Assembly: GCA_017421905.1 (NCBI GenBank)
Contig: JAFOHH010000135.1
Span: 1-6,233, forward strand
Direction of reading: 5' to 3'
Length of the DNA: 6,233 nt
DNA from: Clostridia bacterium
GTDB lineage: Bacteria; Bacillota; Clostridia; Christensenellales; Borkfalkiaceae
Below, piece after piece: positions 1 through 5,281 of the stretch; the stretch's first letter is position 1, and every line of letters starts with the position of its first letter. The notes beneath the pieces are model-generated. The model saw nothing but the letters and a program-made list of their open reading frames with translations, did no database searches and was not told the origin of the DNA. The translations under genes were made by a program, and so were the position numbers.

Positions 1-1303
1 GATCCCAACGGTAGAGCCTTCTACTATCCCCACGGTAGAGCCTTCCACAATTCCCACGGTAGAGCCGCCTTTAGGTCCTTCGCTCGACGTAAATAAGCAG
101 TATGCTATTTTCGACCCCGTTTTGCCTTTTTACGAGCAAGAGGTGGGTGACCAAGTAATAGACGACAACTGGGTAGACGAAACGATTGCGCCGCTTGCTC
201 TTCCGCTTGCCGCGCAAACGCTCCCCACTCCGGCAAATAGAGAGGGCTACACCTTTTTATTTTGGAGTGAAAGGGAAAACGGTGAGCCCGTAACGGTGCA
301 ATCTTTAACGGTTACCACCGTTCTTTACGCCGTTTGGCAGGCAGACGAAAGCTTTACGCCCGTGGCTACCGCGCAAGAATTTGCCGAAATGCAGCCTAAG
401 GGCAAATATATTCTCACCGCAGATATTACCCTTACAGAGCCCTACGCAAAGGATTTTTCCGGAACGCTAGATGGCAACGCCCACACCGTAACTCTTGATT
501 TGCAAGGCGAAAAGGTGGCAATGTTCCCAAGACTTGCGCGCGGCGGCAGGGTTTATAACGTGCAGGCGCAAGGCAGCGTGGTTGCCACCAAAAGGGCGGC
601 GGCTATTGCAATAGATAATTATTACGGCGTTATTTACCGTTGCTCCTTTAATGGCTTAGTGCAGGGCGCAGAGGGTGCGGCAGGCATTGTTTATACCAGC
701 ACGGGGCACGTTTCCCTGTGCAAAACGAAAGGCGAAGTAATCGGCAACGGTATTATCGGTGGCATTTGCGGTGTGAGCAATATGAGTAAGCTCTATTACT
801 GCGCTTCTACAAGCGCCCTAAAAAACGGCGACGTGGCAACCGTTGCAGGCGGCATTTGTGGCGAGCTTGTTTACGAACACTTTAATACCATTTACTATTT
901 AAGCAGCGCACGTTTTTGCTATTTTGGCGGAACAATTGAAATAAACGGCATGAATCAATTCTCGTCGGCAGGCGGAATTGCGGGCAGAAGCGTCGCCTTT
1001 GTTGCCGATTGCTACGCCAACTGCTCCATTACGGCAACCGAGCCCTTTGGTACGGCAGGCGGCGCGCTGGGTAATAGAGATTCTAAAGTATCGGTAGATA
1101 ATATTTTATACCAAACGGTAGCCACGCGCACTCATTATGCGCCTACTTGTAGCTATACGAATTATAAGGACGGCGACGTGCGCCCCGATCAAATCTTTTC
1201 CGATACCGACCTCCTTGCGCCCGAAGGCTTTATATCCTCTTACTTTACCTATTCTCCCGCGGCGGTAGCTTATCTCGATTCGGTAATTTGGTCGGTTGAT
1301 TAG
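1..1303 (+). CDS. Secreted/surface protein, 3' part: T/P-rich repeat, InlB B-repeat-like module, GLUG-like beta-helix (5' truncated)
   Basis: The frame starting at base 2 is open from the window edge to a TAG at 1301-1303, giving 433 residues with no N-terminus visible. A TTG at 122 could be taken as a start but has no ribosome binding site, and the frame continues upstream through an in-frame repeat, so this is a fragment of a longer protein. Residues 1-22 are an IPTVEPST repeat typical of extracellular linkers. Residues about 74-113 (LPTPANREGYTF...LYAVWQ) resemble the InlB B-repeat (Listeria-Bacteroides repeat) module. From about 118 onward lie an FSGTLDG motif and recurrent GGICG, GGICG, GGIAG and GGALG turns at roughly 25-35 residue spacing, as in GLUG-type right-handed beta-helices. 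No LPXTG motif or C-terminal membrane segment is seen, so the anchoring mode is unknown. The ligand is unknown; adhesion or a cell-envelope role is inference. No gene name can be assigned. Confidence 0.85.
   Translation, partial: IPTVEPSTIPTVEPSTIPTVEPPLGPSLDVNKQYAIFDPVLPFYEQEVGDQVIDDNWVDETIAPLALPLAAQTLPTPANREGYTFLFWSERENGEPVTVQSLTVTTVLYAVWQADESFTPVATAQEFAEMQPKGKYILTADITLTEPYAKDFSGTLDGNAHTVTLDLQGEKVAMFPRLARGGRVYNVQAQGSVVATKRAAAIAIDNYYGVIYRCSFNGLVQGAEGAAGIVYTSTGHVSLCKTKGEVIGNGIIGGICGVSNMSKLYYCASTSALKNGDVATVAGGICGELVYEHFNTIYYLSSARFCYFGGTIEINGMNQFSSAGGIAGRSVAFVADCYANCSITATEPFGTAGGALGNRDSKVSVDNILYQTVATRTHYAPTCSYTNYKDGDVRPDQIFSDTDLLAPEGFISSYFTYSPAAVAYLDSVIWSVD
2..67 (+). repeat. 24-bp in-frame tandem repeat encoding IPTVEPST
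   Basis: Two full units (2-25, 26-49) and a partial third (50-67) each encode IPTVEPST or its first six residues. The units differ only at a few bases, mostly third codon positions, so they are under protein-level constraint. The array runs off the left edge of the window, so its copy number is unknown. It is a Thr/Pro-rich stalk or linker segment. Confidence 0.9.
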
Positions 1304-1330
1304 CGATACGATCCTTGCAAGATTTACGCG

Positions 1331-1370
1331 GCGGGCGAAATTGCTTTGCGTGCGGTTTCATTCGCCCCGC
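1331..1370 (+). other. Intergenic hairpin after the surface-protein gene
   Basis: GCGGGCGAA (1331-1339) can pair with TTCGCCCCGC (1361-1370) with one bulged C, leaving a loop of about 21 nt. There is no T-run after it, so it is not an intrinsic terminator by itself. It starts 27 bases after the TAG and may protect the 3' end of the mRNA, which is inference. Confidence 0.35.
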
Positions 1371-1465
1371 CCTCGGCAAGCGGAAAGTTATTTTTCCCTC
1401 GGCAAGCGGAAGATTTTCCTCGGCAAGCGGGAGATTTTCCTCGGCAGGCGGAAAGTTATTTTCCC
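1371..1465 (+). repeat. Intergenic tandem repeat, four units of 21-26 bp
   Basis: Four units start with CCTCGGCAAGCGG or a one-base variant at 1371, 1397, 1418 and 1439. The inner two are 21 bp and end in AGATTTT. The outer two are about 26 bp and carry AAAGTTATTTT. A degenerate fifth copy (AGCGGAAAAGCG) may follow near 1468. Two reading frames stay open across the array because 21 is a multiple of three, but neither has a convincing start or known domain, and one runs through the downstream terminator. I therefore treat it as non-coding. Confidence 0.8.
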
Positions 1466-1515
1466 ATAGCGGAAAAGCGTATCCTCTTGCGCCCTAACTC
1501 CATACGAACGAAAGG

Positions 1516-1554
1516 AGCAATCGCACAGTTTTGCCTTGTGCGGTTGCTTTTTTT
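1516..1554 (+). terminator. Rho-independent terminator, probably for the surface-protein transcript
   Basis: AGCAATCGCACA (1516-1527) pairs with TGTGCGGTTGCT (1537-1548), 12 bp with one G-U pair and a 9-nt loop, followed by seven T (1548-1554). It lies about 210 bases after the stop codon, so the preceding hairpin and repeat array are probably transcribed as a long 3' untranslated region. Confidence 0.85.
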
Positions 1555-1630
1555 ATGGAAAAAGAATAAAAGGGCGCGGTCTTTTCCTGCAGGGCAAGGA
1601 TATTTTGTTAAAAATTTTCTTGTATTTCAG

Positions 1631-1646
1631 CAAAAAAATTTTTTTG
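1631..1646. other. A7T7 palindrome upstream of the araC-type promoter
   Basis: C, seven A, seven T, G form a perfect 16-bp palindrome centred about 65 bases before the predicted transcription start of the AraC-family gene. AnTn tracts are intrinsically bent, so it may act as a curved upstream element. No T-rich terminator geometry is present because the two arms have no loop. Confidence 0.5.
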
Positions 1647-1668
1647 TGAGGAAAAATCGGTTTACCTA

Positions 1669-1697
1669 TTTACAAACGCAATAAAATGTTGTAAAAT
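1669..1697 (+). promoter_or_regulatory. Predicted sigma-A promoter of the AraC-family gene
   Basis: TTTACA (1669-1674) and TAAAAT (1692-1697) are separated by exactly 17 bp. Transcription would start near 1704, at or after the upstream in-frame ATG at 1703. This argues against that ATG and for the start at 1772, leaving a leader of about 68 nt. Confidence 0.65.
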
Positions 1698-1756
1698 ATG
1701 CGATGGAAAAAAGAAGGTTATCCTACCACGCTTTATATGTATCACATTTCACATTC

Positions 1757-1761
1757 AGGAG
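1757..1761 (+). promoter_or_regulatory. Ribosome binding site that sets the AraC-family start
   Basis: AGGAG lies 10 nt before the ATG at 1772. The earlier in-frame ATG at 1703 has no comparable site and sits about where transcription should begin, so 1772 is preferred. Confidence 0.8.
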
Positions 1762-1771
1762 AACTAACGTA

Positions 1772-2641
1772 ATGGACACTCGTTGCAATTCCAATAAATA
1801 TCTTTTTTCAGAAGAAAAGACGGCATATTTATTTCCCATTAAAATGACGGAGGAAACCAATCCCGTTGATAGAACGGATTTCCTTCCCGACCCCGATTAT
1901 TATACGTTATACGTCGTAACCTTTGGCGAGGGCGTTTTCGTAACCCCCAAGAAAGAATACGCGGTTAAGGAAGGCGATACCTTCGTAACCTTTCCCAACG
2001 TTCCCTATTCCTACCGCAAGGCTAAGGAGGATTTTCGGTTCGTAGCCCTATCCTTTACCGGAAACGAGGTAGATTCTATCCTTTCCCGCGTAGACGTTTC
2101 TGCAGAGCATCCCTACCGCGGCGAACAAACGGCAATTAAAATTTTAATGCAGCAAAGCTTAGAGCGTGCGGTAGATCGCGAGCACGTGGTCGACTTTTTG
2201 GCAAGGGCTGCCCTTTGGGAGGCTCTCGTTATCTTTGGAGAAAATGCCGAAAAGCGCAAAACGGTTATTAAACACGGCGAGAAAAAGGACCGCATCGCCG
2301 CTATTATTCATTATATTAAGGAAAATTACAACCGCACGACCCTTTCGTTGGAAGGGGTGGCGTCGCATTTTTCCATCAATCCCAACTATCTTTCCCGCCT
2401 GTTTAAGGAAATAAAAGGGGTAAATTTTTCGGTATATCTTACCTCCGTTCGGGTGGAGCGCGCTTGCTTTTTAATGGAAAGCGGGCTGAGCAGCGTAAAA
2501 AATATCGCCTTCCTCGTAGGCTTTGGCGATCCGCTTTATTTTTCCAAGGTGTTTAAAAAGGAAACGGGCTTTACCCCGCGCGAGTACGTAGACCGCGTAA
2601 CGGCGCGCCGTGCCCGTGCCGAGCAACGGGCGGAATTTTAA
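1772..2641 (+). CDS. AraC/XylS-family transcriptional regulator
   Basis: This 289-residue protein has the normal length and two-domain layout of AraC-family regulators. The N-terminal part (about 40-105) looks like the cupin ligand-binding fold, with the GEGVFVTPKKEYAVKEGD stretch and FPNVPYSYR matching the usual strands. Residues about 173-276 are the C-terminal DNA-binding domain. A first helix-turn-helix spans about 192-214 (LSLEGVASHFSINPNYLSRL), and a second about 241-263 is followed by the family signature FSKVFKKETGFTPREY. The longer frame from 1703 would add 23 residues without a ribosome binding site. Such proteins usually sense sugars or other small molecules and control nearby transport or catabolic genes. 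No such gene is visible here, so ligand and targets are unknown. It sits alone between a terminator and the ppx-like promoter, and no clear terminator of its own is seen in 2642-2756. Confidence 0.92.
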   Translation: MDTRCNSNKYLFSEEKTAYLFPIKMTEETNPVDRTDFLPDPDYYTLYVVTFGEGVFVTPKKEYAVKEGDTFVTFPNVPYSYRKAKEDFRFVALSFTGNEVDSILSRVDVSAEHPYRGEQTAIKILMQQSLERAVDREHVVDFLARAALWEALVIFGENAEKRKTVIKHGEKKDRIAAIIHYIKENYNRTTLSLEGVASHFSINPNYLSRLFKEIKGVNFSVYLTSVRVERACFLMESGLSSVKNIAFLVGFGDPLYFSKVFKKETGFTPREYVDRVTARRARAEQRAEF

Positions 2642-2713
2642 CAAACGCACTTTCTTTTTTGACCTCTTGCAGGGCAAAAATTAAAATTTTACTGTAAAAA
2701 ACGGCGGTCGTGT

Positions 2714-2785
2714 AAAAAAAAGACCTAAAAAAAGCAAAAAATTTTTCAAAAACATCTATACAAACCAAAAATTGTGTGGTATAAT
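2714..2785 (+). promoter_or_regulatory. Predicted promoter with A-tract upstream element for the Ppx/GppA gene
   Basis: TATACA (2757-2762) and TATAAT (2780-2785) are separated by 17 bp, and TGG before the -10 makes it an extended -10. Upstream lie A-tracts beginning at 2714, 2727, 2736 and 2748, roughly one helical turn apart, an arrangement typical of curved UP-like elements. The start would fall near 2792, giving a leader of about 28 nt to the GTG codon. Confidence 0.75.
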
Positions 2786-2819
2786 TAATCAACGAAACTA
2801 AAAAAAGGTAGTGTAACTC

Positions 2820-4334
2820 GTGGAAAGAATCGGTATTATCGACTTAGGATCAAATTCATCTCGCCTCGTCATCGTAGAAGTTTTAGAAGACAATCACTTT
2901 GTGATTATCGACGAAATTAAAGAAAGCGTCCGTTTGGGGCAGGATATGGAGCGCGACGGATTTTTAAAACCCGTACGCATTGCGGAAACGATTAAAACGA
3001 TTAAAATGTTCCGTAAGCTTTGCGATTCTTATCATATCGAAAAAATTATTGCCTTTGCAACCGCAGCGGTTCGCCGTGCAAAAAACCAACGCAGCTTTTT
3101 AGACGAGGTTGCCGCAACCTGCGGTATTAAATTAAAAGTTCTTTCTGCAGAAGAAGAATCGACCTATATCTATCAAGGCGTAATTAACTCGATGGATATC
3201 CCCAAGGGGCTTATTTTGGAAATTGGCGGCGGTAGCACCAAAATGGTTTATTATAACAGAAGAAACATTTTGGCGCGCGAAACCTTACCCTTTGGTGCGG
3301 TTACCCTTACCGATTTGTTTGCGCAGGAAGGCTTAAAGCCCGAGGAGCAAGCAGAAAAAATAGAAGAATTTTTCACCGAGCAGTTAAGCAAAATCGAGTG
3401 GCTCAAAGAGCTCGATCCCGAAACGCAGTTTATCGGCGTGGGCGGCTCCTTCCGCAACGTTTGCCGCATTGCAAAAATGGTTAAAAAATACCCCTTGGAT
3501 ACCATTCACAACTACCGCTTGCCCGTAGAGGATTTCGATAACGTTTACGGCATGGTTCGCGTTTTGGATCTCGATAAGAAAAAGAAAATTAAGGGTATTT
3601 CCTCCGCCCGTGCGGATATTTTACCCGCCGCAATGGCAATTGTAAAGGCTTTCCTTAAATTTACCAATTTTAACGAAATCGTTATTTCCGGCAACGGCCT
3701 TAGAGAAGGTATTTTGTACAATTACACGATGCCGATTACCATCGAAAAGCCCATTTCCGACGTAATGGGCAACAGCCTCCGTACCATCGTTACGCAATAC
3801 GGTATGGATGCAAAGCACGTCGATCAGGTAGTAAACCTTTCGGTACAGCTGTTTAAGCAGCTGCGCGTATTGCATAAATTCCCCCGCCAGTATTTGAAAA
3901 TTTTAAAAATTGCGGCAACGTTGCACGATACGGGCATGCAGGTAAAATATTACAACCATCATCGCCACGGTATGTACGTTTGCATCAATTCCAACCTTTG
4001 CGGCGTAACCCATCGCGAAATGGTTATGGCAGGGCTTGTTATCGGCGCGCATAAGGATGGCGAAGTTTCTCCTGCAGACATTTTGCGTTACCGCGCTCTC
4101 GTTTCCGAAGAGGACGTAGATGCAATTAAAAAGCTGGGCGTTATTTTAAAGATTGCCGAAAGCTTAGACCGCAGCGCACAGGGCCTTGTAACCGGTTTGG
4201 ATTGCGACGTTTTGGGCGATTCGGTTATTATGAAGACCACTCTTACCGGAGATGCCACGCTGGAAATTCACGACGCGATGACTTCGGAATTAGAATTTAG
4301 AAAGGCCTTCCACAAAAATTTGGAAATTTTGTAA
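2820..4334 (+). CDS. Ppx/GppA-family phosphatase with C-terminal HD region (exopolyphosphatase-like)
   Basis: The protein has 504 residues, close to the two-domain Ppx length. It starts at GTG 2820 behind AAGG (2805-2808), and the first residues IGIIDLGSNSSRL are the conserved phosphate-binding start of the family, which fixes the start. Residues about 1-300 form the ASKHA-fold phosphatase: RRAKNQRSFL (85-94), LSAEEESTYIYQGV (108-121), EIGGGST (134-140), GVGGSFRN (206-213), RADILPA (264-270) and SGNGLREGILY (290-300). Residues about 315-480 are the HD-type helical domain with LHDTG (368-372), followed by HHRHG (380-384). Members hydrolyse terminal phosphates of polyphosphate or the pppGpp gamma phosphate in the cytoplasm. 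Two positions differ from the E. coli Ppx pattern: Lys141 replaces Glu of GGGSTE, and Glu134 replaces Asp. Activity is therefore uncertain. No polyphosphate kinase is adjacent. I leave the symbol empty because Ppx and GppA cannot be separated here. Confidence 0.9.
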   Translation: MERIGIIDLGSNSSRLVIVEVLEDNHFVIIDEIKESVRLGQDMERDGFLKPVRIAETIKTIKMFRKLCDSYHIEKIIAFATAAVRRAKNQRSFLDEVAATCGIKLKVLSAEEESTYIYQGVINSMDIPKGLILEIGGGSTKMVYYNRRNILARETLPFGAVTLTDLFAQEGLKPEEQAEKIEEFFTEQLSKIEWLKELDPETQFIGVGGSFRNVCRIAKMVKKYPLDTIHNYRLPVEDFDNVYGMVRVLDLDKKKKIKGISSARADILPAAMAIVKAFLKFTNFNEIVISGNGLREGILYNYTMPITIEKPISDVMGNSLRTIVTQYGMDAKHVDQVVNLSVQLFKQLRVLHKFPRQYLKILKIAATLHDTGMQVKYYNHHRHGMYVCINSNLCGVTHREMVMAGLVIGAHKDGEVSPADILRYRALVSEEDVDAIKKLGVILKIAESLDRSAQGLVTGLDCDVLGDSVIMKTTLTGDATLEIHDAMTSELEFRKAFHKNLEIL

Positions 4335-4351
4335 TTAAATTTTATAAACGG

Positions 4352-4394
4352 AAAAATTGCGGCGAAAAACCGCAATTTTTTTTGCGGTTTTTTT
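4352..4394 (+). terminator. Two overlapping intrinsic terminators after the Ppx/GppA gene
   Basis: AAAAATTGCGG (4352-4362) pairs perfectly with CCGCAATTTTT (4370-4380), followed by T to 4383. The central segment can instead serve as the 5' arm of a second hairpin: AAAAACCGCAA (4365-4375) with TTGCGGTTTTT (4382-4392), and T continuing to 4394. The two hairpins share CCGCAA and exclude each other. The first begins 18 bases after the TAA. Confidence 0.92.
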
Positions 4395-4404
4395 CAAAAA
4401 ATTA

Positions 4405-4433
4405 TTGCAAACAAGGCGGCGCAATGCTATAAT
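4405..4433 (+). promoter_or_regulatory. Strong predicted sigma-A promoter of the zinc-ribbon protein gene
   Basis: TTGCAA (4405-4410) and a perfect TATAAT (4428-4433) are separated by 17 bp, with TGC making an extended -10. Transcription should start near 4440, leaving a leader of about 90 nt. It lies 11 bases after the preceding terminator, so the next gene has its own promoter. Confidence 0.85.
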
Positions 4434-4453
4434 ATTTCTACAAAAACCAATCA

Positions 4454-4508
4454 CGAAAGAAGATTCCGCTTTCGGCAGGGGAAAGGTTACCGTTTCCTTA
4501 ACCCGTCG
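4454..4508 (+). promoter_or_regulatory. Structured 5' leader of unknown class
   Basis: CGAAAG (4454-4459) can pair with CTTTCG (4469-4474). Alternatively an extended irregular hairpin forms: CGGC (4473-4476) with GTCG (4505-4508), GGG (4478-4480) with CCC (4502-4504), and GAAA (4481-4484) with TTTC (4493-4496), with a bulged A and a CTTAA bulge. The two structures share 4473-4474, so at most one forms completely. I recognise no known riboswitch core. The ribosome binding site AGAGG (4517-4521) lies just after the second structure. A regulatory role is inference. Confidence 0.35.
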
Positions 4509-4528
4509 GCGGATTTAGAGGCTTTACT

Positions 4529-5011
4529 ATGGACATTTTTTCTTCTAAGCCCGCAGTTGCCGCGGGGGATACCTGCTATCACAGAGTTTACGGATACGGA
4601 ACGGTTTTAAACGTTTATAAGGACGATAATAATCGCCAAATCGTGCAGGCTCGGTTTTCTTCGGGCTTTCAATATATTAACTACGTGCATTTTATGGATA
4701 ACGCAACCGTTTTTGCTAAGGGGGAAAACCATCCTTTATGCCCGCGTTGCGGAAAAAACCCCGTACTTACGGAAGGCGAGGCGTGCTTCGATTGCCAAAA
4801 GAAACAACAAGAGGAGCAAGCGCCGAAAAAGAAAGCCGTTTCCGGTTATTTTGACGACGAGGAGGACGACGAGCCTCTTTTAGATCGGGTGGAAGTAGAT
4901 ATGGGCTATTTGGAAGATATGGAAGAGGACGAAGGCGGCACGGGCAGAAAGCGCGAGGACGACGAGGACTTTTTAAAGTACGGCTATTCCTACGGTCAGC
5001 ACAGCCGCTAA
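4529..5011 (+). CDS. Unassigned protein: beta-barrel-like N-terminus, zinc ribbon, acidic tail
   Basis: The ATG at 4529 follows AGAGG at 7 nt spacing. The 160-residue product has three parts. Residues about 11-63 (GDTCYHRVYGYGTVLNV ... QARFSSGFQYINYVHF) resemble the small beta-barrel found in CarD-like/Tudor-type modules and at the C-terminus of UvrD/PcrA helicases, where a V-x-H-x-x-F/Y-G-x-G-T-V pattern is common. Residues 71-89 are a CPRC ... CFDC zinc ribbon (Cys71, 74, 86, 89). After a short Lys/Gln/Glu linker, residues about 109-148 are rich in Asp and Glu (DDEEDDE, EDMEEDEG, EDDEDF), and the end YGYSYGQHSR is aromatic and polar. No signal peptide or membrane segment is seen, so it is probably cytoplasmic. 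The barrel and ribbon suggest contact with RNA polymerase, a nucleic acid or a helicase partner, but that is inference and the similarity is by eye. It is transcribed alone from a strong promoter and ends at the terminator at 5110. Confidence 0.8.
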   Translation: MDIFSSKPAVAAGDTCYHRVYGYGTVLNVYKDDNNRQIVQARFSSGFQYINYVHFMDNATVFAKGENHPLCPRCGKNPVLTEGEACFDCQKKQQEEQAPKKKAVSGYFDDEEDDEPLLDRVEVDMGYLEDMEEDEGGTGRKREDDEDFLKYGYSYGQHSR

Positions 5012-5019
5012 CAAAATAG

Positions 5020-5069
5020 GCGGCTTTCGCATTGAAAAAGCATAGCGGCTTTCTCGACTGGAAAGCATA
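5020..5069 (+). repeat. Two 25-bp tandem direct repeats, each a small hairpin
   Basis: The units 5020-5044 and 5045-5069 both begin GCGGCTTTC and end AAAGCATA; only the middle differs. Within each unit GCTTT pairs with AAAGC, and in the second unit the stem extends by a C-G pair. A third partial start, CCCGCTTT, follows at 5070. The array begins 9 bases after the stop codon of the zinc-ribbon gene and is followed by the perfect palindrome TTTGTACAAA (5081-5090). It would be in the 3' untranslated region. Confidence 0.75.
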
Positions 5070-5109
5070 CCCGCTTTAATTTTGTACAAATATATTCAAA
5101 ATACATTAC

Positions 5110-5137
5110 GGGAGGCGTTTTTGCCTCCCTTCTTTTT
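5110..5137 (+). terminator. Rho-independent terminator of the zinc-ribbon protein gene
   Basis: GGGAGGC (5110-5116) pairs perfectly with GCCTCCC (5123-5129) across a 6-nt GTTTTT loop, followed by TTCTTTTTG. It lies about 100 bases after the stop codon and separates this transcript from spo0A. Confidence 0.92.
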
Positions 5138-5204
5138 GTGAAAAAGAAAAAACACTTTAATTTATTGCGGTTTTTCTTCTTTTTATCGGCGATAAAAATG
5201 CAAA

Positions 5205-5211
5205 TTCGACA
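5205..5211 (-). promoter_or_regulatory. Perfect 0A box (Spo0A binding site)
   Basis: TTCGACA on the + strand is TGTCGAA on the - strand, the Spo0A recognition sequence. It lies 125 bases before the spo0A start and about 106 bases before its predicted transcription start, consistent with autoregulation. It is the only perfect copy I found in the window. It overlaps a weak promoter-like pair, TTCGAC (5205-5210) and TACAAA (5228-5233), at 17 bp spacing. AGGAATATT (5211-5219) resembles a sigma-H -35, but no matching -10 is evident. Confidence 0.75.
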
Positions 5212-5228
5212 GGAATATTTTTTCTTCT

Positions 5229-5262
5229 ACAAATATTTACAAAATAAAACAAATATATTTGT
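5229..5262 (+). repeat. ACAAA motifs at exact 10-bp phase ending in a palindrome
   Basis: ACAAAT, ACAAAA and ACAAAT begin at 5229, 5239 and 5249, exactly one helical turn apart. The last is part of a perfect 14-bp palindrome ACAAATATATTTGT (5249-5262). The 11-mer ACAAATATATT also occurs at 5086-5096. The element lies between the 0A box and the spo0A promoter. It could bind a regulator or simply bend the DNA; no known protein is assigned. Confidence 0.5.
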
Positions 5263-5281
5263 AAAAATATAGGAGTTTTCC

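Noticed and set aside
1371..1465. CRISPR array
   Set aside because: Units are directly adjacent with no unique spacers, and no cas genes are visible.
1315..1497. Open frame across the tandem repeat, starting TTG
   Set aside because: It is created by the 21-bp repeat, has no ribosome binding site or known domain, and its composition is only repeat-derived Ser/Ala/Gly/Arg.
1346..1684. 112-residue open frame overlapping the repeat
   Set aside because: It reads straight through the strong terminator at 1516-1554 and into AT-rich promoter DNA, and has no convincing start.
1703..1771. 23-residue N-terminal extension of the AraC-family protein
   Set aside because: It lacks a ribosome binding site and coincides with the predicted transcription start; the ATG at 1772 is well supported.
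2642..2713. Terminator for the AraC-family gene
   Set aside because: Only very short pairings (for example GGTC with GACC, or TTTTAC with GTAAAA across one base) exist; none makes a believable intrinsic terminator.
2113..2792. Several - strand open frames over the AraC gene and its 3' gap
   Set aside because: They are antisense shadows of the coding frame, without ribosome binding sites or recognisable domains.
4440..4528. Known riboswitch in the zinc-ribbon gene leader
   Set aside because: I could not match any conserved core (c-di-GMP, cobalamin, preQ1, Moco or others) to the bases present.
5211..5245. Sigma-H promoter before spo0A
   Set aside because: AGGAATATT resembles the -35 but no GAAT-type -10 occurs at the right distance.
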